In this document: one piece after another, positions 1 through 5,264 of the stretch
Layout: each line of letters starts with the position of its first letter
Numbering within the stretch: position 1 is the first letter of the stretch
NCBI GenBank assembly: GCA_016781115.1
Contig: JADDQX010000030.1
Location: 14,389 to 19,652 of the forward strand
Origin: Actinomycetota bacterium
Lineage (GTDB): Bacteria > Actinomycetota > CADDZG01 > WHSQ01
Direction: 5' to 3'
DNA length: 5,264 nt
Notes under the pieces: model-generated
What the model was told of the DNA's origin: nothing
What the model saw: the letters and a program-made list of their open reading frames with translations, nothing else
Database searches by the model: none
Position numbers and translations under genes: made by a program

Positions 1-440
1 GCCGCACCCGGCTCCTCGCCCTCACCGTGGCGTTGCTCGTGGTGCCGGGCGGCTGCGCCCGGGACGAGCCGACGGTCGAGGCGGCGCCGGACTTCGAGAG
101 CTGCGGACTCCCCGCGCCGGATCCCCGTGCCGACGCCGGATTGGTGCCCAAGCCATATCTCCTGGGCGGTGAGGCGAAGGTCAACAAGACACAACGCACC
201 AAGGGCCGCGTGATCGCGGCGCTGGCGGTCCCTCACTCGGTGAACGAGTCCTTCGTCCTCTACAAGGAGGCGATCGGACAGACGTCGTTCCAGATCCTGC
301 AGGAGGACAACGAGGGGTTCGAGGCCGAGCTCTACCTCCAGCAGGGTGACCAGCTGGGATCTCTTCAGATCCGCAGCTCCACCTGCGACGATGCGGTGAT
401 CGTGTACCTCAACCTGCCGGCTGAACGGTCCGACCGATGA
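1..440 (+). CDS. Putative small exported protein or lipoprotein, 5'-truncated
   Basis: The frame is open from the window edge (first full codon at base 3) to a TGA at 438-440, giving about 145 visible residues; the true start lies upstream. The visible N-terminus is a signal-peptide end: basic residues (RTR), a hydrophobic run (LLALTVALLVV), then PGGC with the Cys codon at 54-56. That Cys could be the lipidated residue, although Pro at -3 and Gly at -2 make a weak lipobox. The mature part is soluble, with a Pro/Ala-rich acidic start and a later mixed segment likely to form strands. Two further Cys (in ESCGLP and SSTCDD) could form a disulphide outside the membrane. I recognise no domain. The GTG at 27 falls inside the hydrophobic core, so it is an unlikely start. 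Export is inferred; function is unknown. Confidence 0.7.
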   Translation, partial: RTRLLALTVALLVVPGGCARDEPTVEAAPDFESCGLPAPDPRADAGLVPKPYLLGGEAKVNKTQRTKGRVIAALAVPHSVNESFVLYKEAIGQTSFQILQEDNEGFEAELYLQQGDQLGSLQIRSSTCDDAVIVYLNLPAERSDR

Positions 441-452
441 GCGGGTAGAGAG

Positions 453-470
453 CCCATCCGTGGGTATCAT
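453..470 (+). promoter_or_regulatory. Candidate -10 element upstream of the ferredoxin gene
   Basis: TATCAT at 465-470 differs from the TATAAT consensus at one position and lies 39 bases before the ferredoxin ATG, leaving room for a short leader with a ribosome binding site. The same hexamer precedes korA. No good TTGACA-like -35 is visible 16-18 bases upstream. A short inverted repeat, CCCA-tccg-TGGG at 453-464, abuts the hexamer. Promoter function is inferred. Confidence 0.35.
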
Positions 471-494
471 CTGGCCGCAACTACCTATCAAGCC

Positions 495-500
495 AGGAGG
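495..500 (+). promoter_or_regulatory. Shine-Dalgarno site of the ferredoxin gene
   Basis: AGGAGG, a full-strength anti-SD match, lies nine bases before the ATG at 510. It fixes the ferredoxin start and suggests strong translation, in contrast to the weaker sites of the neighbouring genes. Confidence 0.85.
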
Positions 501-509
501 GAATCCGAG

Positions 510-809
510 ATGACGTACGTCATCGCTGAGCCGTGCATCGGCGTGAAGGACCGGGCGTGCGTCGACGAGTGCCCGGTGGATTGCATCTACGAGGGCGAAG
601 AGCAGCTCTACATCCACCCGGAGGAATGCGTCGACTGCGACGCCTGTCTGCCCGCGTGTCCGGTGGACGCGATCTTCCCGGCCGACAACATCCCTTCGGA
701 ATGGGCGCAGTTCACCCAGACCCAGGCGCAGTGGTTCGTGGAGCATCCGGATGCCTCCGGCGGCGCGATGGAGAGCCCCTACGCGCCCTCCGAAGAGCGG
801 ACCGAGTAA
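510..809 (+). CDS. fdxA: Seven-iron ferredoxin ([3Fe-4S][4Fe-4S]), FdxA type
   Basis: A 99-residue cytoplasmic electron carrier. Cysteines are at 9, 17, 21, 25, 40, 43, 46 and 50. By analogy with Azotobacter ferredoxin I (Cys 8, 16, 20, 24, 39, 42, 45, 49), Cys9/17/50 should bind a [3Fe-4S] cluster, Cys21/40/43/46 a [4Fe-4S] cluster, and Cys25 would be the non-ligand Cys. The residue aligned to the fourth ligand of a classical 8Fe ferredoxin (Cys11 in Azotobacter) is not Cys, which supports the 7Fe type. The segments ECPVDCIYEG and LYIHPEECVDC are characteristic of FdxA proteins. After residue 55 comes the usual acidic tail with Trp65 and Trp74; its last 20 residues are low-complexity. The start is set by AGGAGG at 495-500. 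korAB, a ferredoxin-reducing enzyme, lies about 470 bases downstream, so this protein is a likely acceptor; the partnership is inferred. The family is very clear; the symbol is by similarity. Confidence 0.95.
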   Translation: MTYVIAEPCIGVKDRACVDECPVDCIYEGEEQLYIHPEECVDCDACLPACPVDAIFPADNIPSEWAQFTQTQAQWFVEHPDASGGAMESPYAPSEERTE

Positions 810-810
810 C

Positions 811-840
811 GGGTCCGTTCCGGTCCGCTCCGGTCCGACG
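811..840 (+). repeat. Three imperfect 10-bp tandem repeats (GGTCCG core)
   Basis: Directly after the fdxA stop codon come three 10-base units, GGGTCCGTTC, CGGTCCGCTC and CGGTCCGACG, each with the core GGTCCG. The same kind of sequence follows the stop codon of the small gene at 4199-4501. No function can be read from it. Confidence 0.6.
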
Positions 841-865
841 GGCACGCCACACGCGAACGTCCTCG

Positions 866-891
866 CAACGTCTCGCTGAAGCGAGACGTTG
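866..891 (+). terminator. Perfect 11-bp stem with TGAA loop downstream of fdxA
   Basis: CAACGTCTCGC (866-876) and GCGAGACGTTG (881-891) are perfect inverse complements around the tetraloop TGAA. Outer arms GCGAACG (853-859) and CGTTCGC (901-907) also pair, with TCC/GGA between, so the whole structure may span 853-907. No T-run follows, as with many hairpins at gene ends in high-GC actinobacteria. It probably ends or attenuates the fdxA transcript and protects its 3' end; it could also separate fdxA from the next gene. Confidence 0.6.
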
Positions 892-945
892 GCTGCGGAT
901 CGTTCGCTTAGCGCCGACCCGCCGTCCCTCCGCTCCAGGACTCCG

Positions 946-1173
946 GTGACAAAACGGGTGATATCGGACTGGCGGGCGCTTCTCGGGCGCAAGGTCTCGG
1001 TGCGCTACCGGCTGCGCGAGGCCGAGCACCCTTTCTCCGAGGCGATCGGCGTGGTCGCCGCGGTCGGAAGCGATGCGAGCGGCGCGCAGATGGTCTCGAT
1101 CCTCACGCGGTCGGGTCAGACCAAGCAGATCGCGGTCGCCGACATCACCGCGTCGAAGTTGTTCCCGCTTTAG
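946..1173 (+). CDS. Small protein resembling the Rv0428c-type SH3-like domain
   Basis: A 75-residue protein starting at GTG 946, chosen because AGGA at 937-940 lies five bases upstream. A TTG at 889 in the same frame falls inside the stem-loop after fdxA and has no ribosome binding site, so the 19 extra residues are probably not translated. The pattern is: W-x-x-LLGRKVSVRYRL, a polar loop, EAIGVVAAV, a strand-like segment around MVSILTRSGQTKQIAV, then ADITASKLFPL. That resembles the SH3-like beta-barrel at the N-terminus of actinobacterial GNAT acetyltransferases of the Rv0428c type (G-R-x-V-x-V-R-x-R at the start, V-x-A-x-K-x-x-P at the end). Here the barrel stands alone with no acetyltransferase domain. 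No signal peptide, membrane segment or Cys is present, so it should be cytoplasmic. It lies between fdxA and korA; any functional link is unknown. Coding status is likely, the family is tentative. Confidence 0.72.
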   Translation: MTKRVISDWRALLGRKVSVRYRLREAEHPFSEAIGVVAAVGSDASGAQMVSILTRSGQTKQIAVADITASKLFPL

Positions 1174-1200
1174 CTGTTCAAGCGCAACGGCCGTCCCGTT

Positions 1201-1218
1201 CAGACGTTTAAACGTCTG
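1201..1218. promoter_or_regulatory. Perfect 18-bp palindrome upstream of korA, candidate operator
   Basis: CAGACGTTTAAACGTCTG is identical to its reverse complement over all 18 bases and contains an AT core (GTTTAAAC) in a GC-rich setting. Its centre (1209.5) lies about 42 bases before the start point predicted from the TATCAT at 1240-1245, a usual place for a dimeric activator. As RNA it could form a 7-bp stem with a TTAA loop, but no T-run follows, so a DNA-binding site seems more likely than a terminator. The regulator is not known. Confidence 0.5.
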
Positions 1219-1239
1219 GGAAGCGCGTGGGTGCGGAGT

Positions 1240-1245
1240 TATCAT
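1240..1245 (+). promoter_or_regulatory. Candidate -10 element of the korAB operon
   Basis: TATCAT, identical to the hexamer upstream of fdxA, lies 33 bases before the preferred korA start. The sequence 17 bases upstream (TGGGAA, 1217-1222) is a poor -35 and overlaps the end of the 18-bp palindrome, which fits a promoter needing an activator. This is inference from sequence alone. Confidence 0.4.
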
Positions 1246-1264
1246 TGACCCTCGCCGGCTCAAG

Positions 1265-1272
1265 AAGAGGGG
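1265..1272 (+). promoter_or_regulatory. Purine-rich Shine-Dalgarno site that decides the korA start
   Basis: AAGAGGGG ends immediately before an ATG at 1273, too close to serve it. Measured from AAGAGG (1265-1270), the ATG at 1279 is eight bases away, so 1279 is preferred. The two choices differ by only two residues (Met-Ser). Confidence 0.55.
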
Positions 1273-1278
1273 ATGTCG

Positions 1279-3125
1279 ATGGCTGCGCAGGCCGCTCCAC
1301 CGAGGGCGGAGCGGAAAGAGCTCGACCGGGTCGTGATCCGGTTCGCCGGCGACTCCGGCGACGGGATGCAGCTGACGGGAGACCGCTTCACCAGCGCCAG
1401 CGCGATCTTCGGCAACGACCTGGCGACGATGCCGGATTACCCGGCCGAGATCAGGGCGCCGGCCGGAACCTTGGCGGGAGTGTCGGCCTTCCAGCTCCAC
1501 TTCTCCGACCACGACATCCTGACCGCAGGCGACCAGCCGAGCGTGCTGGTGGCGATGAACCCCGCCGCCTTGAAGGCGAACCTCAAGGACCTCCTGCCGG
1601 GTGGCCTCTTGATCGTCAACACGGACGCGTTCGAGGACCGCAACCTCGACAAGGCCGGGTATGCGTCGAACCCTCTGAAGGACGGTTCGCTCAGCAGCTA
1701 CCAGATCTACGAGATCCCGATGACGACCCTGACGGTCGAGGCCGTGAAGGATTCCGGCGTCAGCAAGAAGGAGGCCGAGCGGGCGAAGAACATGCTCGCG
1801 CTCGGCGTCGTCTCCTGGATGTACTCGCGGCCGATCGAGCCGACCATCGCGTGGCTCGAGAAGAAGTTCGCGAAGAAGCCGGCGATCGCACAGTCGAACA
1901 TCGCGGCGCTCAAAGCGGGTCACGCCTTCGGCGAGACCGCGGAGCTCAGCGCGTTCGAGGTCAAGCCCGCCACGTTGGCCCCGGGCACGTACCGTCGCAT
2001 CACCGGCAACCAGGCGATGGCCTTCGGCCTCATCGCCGCTTCGGTGCAGGCGAAGCTTCCGCTCTTCCTCGGCTCGTACCCGATCACCCCCGCGTCCGAC
2101 ATCCTTCACGAGCTCTCGCGTCACAAGAACTTCGGCGTGCGGACCGTGCAGGCGGAAGACGAGATCGCCGCGATCAGCATGGCGATCGGCGCGGCGTTCT
2201 CCGGTCACCTCGGTGTGACCACCACGTCGGGACCCGGGCTCGATCTCAAGTCCGAGGCTCTCGGGCTGGCTCTGTCGATGGAGCTCCCGCTGCTCGTGGT
2301 CGACATCCAGCGCGGCGGCCCGTCCACGGGTCTCCCGACGAAAACCGAGCAGTCAGATCTCTTGCACGCGATGTACGGGCGCCACGGCGAGGCTCCTCTT
2401 CCGATCGTCGCGCCGTGGTCGCCCTCGTCGTGTTTCTGGGCGCCGATCGAAGCGGCGCGCATCGCGATCAGGTACATGACGCCGGTGATCATCCTGTCGG
2501 ACGGCTACCTGGCGAACGGCGCCGAGCCGTGGCGGATCCCCGCCGTCAGCAAGCTCCCCGACATCCAGGTCCGGTTCGCGTCGCAGCCGAACGCGGGGGA
2601 CGACTTCTGGCCTTTCCTGCGAGACGACGACACCCTCGCGCGCCCGTGGGCCATCCCGGGGACCTCGGGCCTGCAGCATCGCGTCGGCGGCCTCGAGAAG
2701 GCGGACGGCACCGGCAACATCTCCTACGACGCGGACAACCACCAGCTCATGACGCTTCTTCGTCAGGCCAAGATCAAGGCGATCGAGGAGGACATGGAGC
2801 CGCTCGAGTTCGACGCGGACGAGGGCGCCGAGGTCTTGGTGCTGGGGTGGGGATCGACCTACGGCGCGATCGGCGCCGCCTGTCGCAGGTTGCGAGCGCG
2901 TGGCAAGAAGATCGGCCGCGCCCATCTCAAGCATCTGAACCCGATGCCCAAGAACACGCGCGACGTGCTGATGCGCTTCGAGAAGGTCATCATCCCGGAG
3001 ATGAACATGGGCCAGCTCTCGAAGCTGATCCGCGCCGACTTCCTCATCGACGCGATCTCGATCAACAAGGTGAAGGGGCTGCCGTTCAGGGCCGCCGAAC
3101 TAGAACAGGAGCTGGAGAAGCACCT

Positions 3126-3129
<4 letters not shown>
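1279..3129 (+). CDS. korA: 2-oxoglutarate:ferredoxin oxidoreductase, alpha subunit (gamma-alpha fusion)
   Basis: A 616-residue cytoplasmic subunit that, with KorB, catalyses CoA-dependent oxidative decarboxylation of a 2-oxoacid with ferredoxin as acceptor. Residues 17-190 are the gamma domain, opening with VVIRFAGDSGDGMQ and including the PDYPAEIRAP segment. Residues about 240-430 are the alpha (pyrimidine-binding) domain: YPITPASDILHELS at 267-280, where Thr270 is the conserved substrate-side residue; the acidic AEDE at 292-295, expected to contact ThDP; and QRGGPSTGLPTKTEQ at 344-358. Residues from about 518 form the C-terminal domain (EVLVLGWGSTYGAIG, then HLNPMPKN). The order and motifs match actinobacterial KorA such as M. 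tuberculosis Rv2455c, remembered as slightly longer at the N-terminus. Its stop overlaps the korB start. 2-oxoglutarate is inferred from the resemblance; pyruvate or branched-chain 2-oxoacids cannot be excluded. Confidence 0.95.
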
Positions 3130-4187
<1,058 letters not shown>

Positions 4188-4198
4188 GTGCGCGGCTG

Positions 4199-4501
4199 AT
4201 GGCGGACAACGCGGAGCCTGAGTACGTCGAGCAGGCCGAGCGGAGCCAGGCCCTAGACGACAAGGTCGAGAAGCTGGCTCAGAAGCTGCTTCGGGAAACG
4301 GACGACAACGGCCGCGCCACCGACGGGAGCTTGGAGGCCGCGCGCCGCACAGCCCGCCGGATCCTCGAAGAGTCCGAGGCTCGCGTGGCCGAGGGCTACG
4401 ACTTAGAGCCCGATGACGACCACGTGATCCGACGCTCCTCGTCGGAGACCGCCGCGAGCGGTGACACCGGCGGGACACGGTGGGTCTCGGACGGCGACTG
4501 A
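4199..4501 (+). CDS. Acidic, charged small protein of unknown function, in the kor operon
   Basis: A 100-residue protein that I do not recognise. It has about 26 Asp/Glu and 14 Lys/Arg, no Cys, no signal peptide and no membrane segment. Residues about 8-34 and 43-66 look like two charged helices (EQAERSQALDDKVEKLAQKL and SLEAARRTARRILEESEAR), possibly a helical hairpin. A strongly acidic stretch (DLEPDDDH) and a disordered Ser/Thr/Gly-rich tail follow. The ATG lies 11 bases after the korB stop, with AGGTG (4186-4190) overlapping that stop eight bases upstream, so it is probably co-transcribed and reinitiated after korB. Coding is supported by position, start signal and the helical pattern; no homology is claimed. 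A role in assembly or regulation of KorAB is possible but only inferred from location. Confidence 0.65.
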   Translation: MADNAEPEYVEQAERSQALDDKVEKLAQKLLRETDDNGRATDGSLEAARRTARRILEESEARVAEGYDLEPDDDHVIRRSSSETAASGDTGGTRWVSDGD

Positions 4502-4585
4502 GACGCTGCGGTCGGTCCGGTCGCTCCGGTCGCGGCGCCACGGGACGCTCCGGTCGGTCCGGTCGCTCCGGTCGCGGCGCTACGA
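4502..4585 (+). repeat. Tandem duplication of a 42-bp GC-rich unit
   Basis: Two adjacent copies (4502-4543 and 4544-4585) match at 39 of 42 bases, differing at unit positions 7, 38 and 42. Each copy contains shorter internal repeats (GGTCGGTCCGGTCGCTCCGG) related to the GGTCCG repeats after fdxA. The array begins one base after the stop codon at 4499-4501. In one + frame it reads as Gly-Arg-Ser repeats, which I take as a by-product of the repeat and not a protein. Confidence 0.85.
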
Positions 4586-4611
4586 AAGCCACCGCTGAAG
4601 CGGTGCCTTTC
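4584..4611 (+). terminator. Terminator-like hairpin ending the kor operon
   Basis: GAAAG-C-CACCGC pairs with GCGGTG-C-CTTTC around a TGAA tetraloop: eleven pairs with one internal C-C mismatch. The CTTTC of the right arm gives a short T-run. It follows the last gene of the presumed korAB operon after the 42-bp repeats and is the best candidate for a Rho-independent terminator here. The loop and closing bases (CGC-TGAA-GCG) equal those of the hairpin after fdxA. Confidence 0.65.
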
Positions 4612-4642
4612 TCCACGATGCTCCCTCCGGACCGAACCGATC

Positions 4643-4669
4643 CTCGCTTTATCCGAAACCACAAGCGAG
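4643..4669 (+). other. Weak stem-loop between the kor terminator and the last gene
   Basis: CTCGCTT (4643-4649) is the reverse complement of AAGCGAG (4663-4669), giving a 7-bp stem with a 13-base loop. It could be a second terminator or a chance pairing. Nothing else is recognisable between 4612 and 4732. Confidence 0.25.
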
Positions 4670-4732
4670 CCGGCGCGAATCGGCCCGCCTCCCGTTGCGA
4701 CGGCTGGTCTGCAGGGATGCAGAACTAACGCC

Positions 4733-4738
4733 TAAGCT
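4733..4738 (+). promoter_or_regulatory. Candidate -10 element for a leaderless transcript
   Basis: TAAGCT fits the TANNNT -10 form and ends six bases before the ATG at 4745. No Shine-Dalgarno sequence is visible upstream of that ATG. Together these fit a leaderless mRNA starting at the A of ATG, common in actinobacteria. No clear -35 is seen. Confidence 0.35.
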
Positions 4739-4744
4739 CCTGCG

Positions 4745-5264
4745 ATGAGTTTGCGTTGGATACCCGCTGCTGAAGAACTGCGCGCTGCTGCCGCTGCTCT
4801 GGAGGGCGACGGGCACGGCGGGCACATCGCGGCGAAGGCCCTGAAGGCCCTCGGCGTTCGTCACGTCTTTACCTTGAGCGGCGGACACATCTTCCCGTTC
4901 CTGGATGGCTGCCACCAAGAGGGGATCCGTCTCGTGGACACCCGCCACGAGGCGAATGCCACCTTCGCGGCCGAGGGCTGGGCCCGCATCACGCGAACCC
5001 TGGGCGTGGCTGCGGTGACGGCGGGGCCGGGTGTGACGAACGCGATGAGCCCGCTCGCTCAAGCCGCCGCCAACCGGGCGCCGATGCTGGTTCTGGGCGG
5101 CCGCGCCCCTTCCTTCCGGTGGGGACAGGGCTCCCTCCAGGAGATGGACCACGTGCCCTTCGTAGACCCGGTCGCTCCGTCGCGCACGGTGACCGATACC
5201 GCCGCGGTCGGAAGCGAGATCGTCGCGACGGCGCTGGATGCGGTGACGGCTCCGCGGGGGCCGC
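4745..5264 (+). CDS. ilvG: Thiamine-diphosphate enzyme, acetolactate-synthase family (IlvG-like), 3'-truncated
   Basis: The frame opens at ATG 4745 and is still open at the window edge, giving 173 residues; family members have about 550, so this is the N-terminal pyrimidine-binding domain. Seen: a helical lead, GGHIAAKALKALGVRHVFTLSGGHIFPFLDG, then DTRHEANA with Glu69, the conserved Glu that activates the ThDP aminopyrimidine, then TAGPGVTNAMSP (92-103), NRAPMLVLGGRAP, and RWGQGSLQEMDHVPF. The last segments closely match my memory of mycobacterial IlvG (Rv1820), annotated as a probable acetolactate synthase. The N-terminus before residue 24 is Ala-rich and variable. The likely reaction is a 2-oxoacid carboligation or decarboxylation, but oxalyl-CoA decarboxylase and 2-hydroxyacyl-CoA lyase relatives share this domain and the C-terminal part is missing. 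It follows a terminator and has its own candidate promoter, so it is probably a separate unit from korAB. Family sure, symbol tentative. Confidence 0.85.
   Translation, partial: MSLRWIPAAEELRAAAAALEGDGHGGHIAAKALKALGVRHVFTLSGGHIFPFLDGCHQEGIRLVDTRHEANATFAAEGWARITRTLGVAAVTAGPGVTNAMSPLAQAAANRAPMLVLGGRAPSFRWGQGSLQEMDHVPFVDPVAPSRTVTDTAAVGSEIVATALDAVTAPRGP

Noticed and set aside
426..436. Palindrome CGGTCCGACCG at the end of the first gene as a terminator
   Set aside because: The two 5-base arms are separated by one base, too short for an RNA loop, and no T-run follows.
889..945. TTG start at 889 extending the SH3-like protein by 19 residues
   Set aside because: It sits inside the stem-loop after fdxA with no ribosome binding site; GTG 946 has AGGA five bases upstream and the domain-like sequence begins after it.
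1186..1200. AACGG-ccgtc-CCGTT stem after the SH3-like gene as a terminator
   Set aside because: Only five pairs and no T-run; too weak to call in GC-rich DNA.
712..2208. A 498-codon open frame on the minus strand
   Set aside because: It lies opposite fdxA, the SH3-like gene and korA, is very Arg-rich with no recognisable motif, and is the kind of long antisense frame that high GC content produces.
4502..4585. CRISPR-like array
   Set aside because: Only two directly abutting copies without spacers; this is a tandem duplication.
4396..4662. Collagen-like Gly-x-Thr repeats on the minus strand
   Set aside because: The periodic peptide arises from the 42-bp tandem duplication, lies largely outside any start signal, and overlaps the terminator hairpin.

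Overview
The window is a high-GC bacterial chromosome segment, G/C-rich at third codon positions, with every gene on the + strand. KorA and KorB resemble the actinobacterial type, the first ferredoxin residues match actinobacterial FdxA proteins, a small protein resembles the Rv0428c-type SH3-like domain, and the last gene resembles mycobacterial IlvG. Together these suggest an actinobacterium (Actinomycetota); the genus cannot be read from the sequence. These family assignments come from remembered sequences, not a search.

Layout. (1) Bases 1-440 hold the 3' part of a gene for a small exported protein or lipoprotein whose start lies before the window. (2) Bases 510-809 encode a seven-iron ferredoxin of FdxA type, with a strong ribosome binding site. 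A run of 10-bp GC repeats and a large stem-loop follow it. (3) Bases 946-1173 encode a 75-residue protein resembling a stand-alone SH3-like domain. (4) An intergenic region with a perfect 18-bp palindrome and a -10-like hexamer precedes korA (1279-3129) and korB (3126-4187). These overlap by four bases and encode both subunits of a 2-oxoacid (probably 2-oxoglutarate):ferredoxin oxidoreductase. (5) A 100-residue acidic protein of unknown function (4199-4501) follows korB after 11 bases and probably belongs to the same transcript. (6) Bases 4502-4744 are non-coding: a 42-bp tandem duplication, a terminator-like hairpin, a second weak hairpin and a candidate promoter. (7) From 4745 to the window end runs the N-terminal third or so of a thiamine-diphosphate enzyme of the acetolactate-synthase family, closest in memory to IlvG.

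How the genes work together. KorAB decarboxylates a 2-oxoacid with CoA and passes two electrons to ferredoxin. The ferredoxin gene about 0.5 kb upstream is a natural candidate acceptor, so fdxA and korAB look like one redox module that could replace or supplement the NAD-linked 2-oxoglutarate dehydrogenase. The SH3-like and acidic small proteins are its unexplained neighbours. I see no mobile element, CRISPR array, tRNA, rRNA or defence system. The more unusual signals are non-coding: the palindrome upstream of korA, and a repeated arrangement of stop codon, GGTCCG-type repeats and a hairpin with a TGAA loop after both fdxA and the kor operon.
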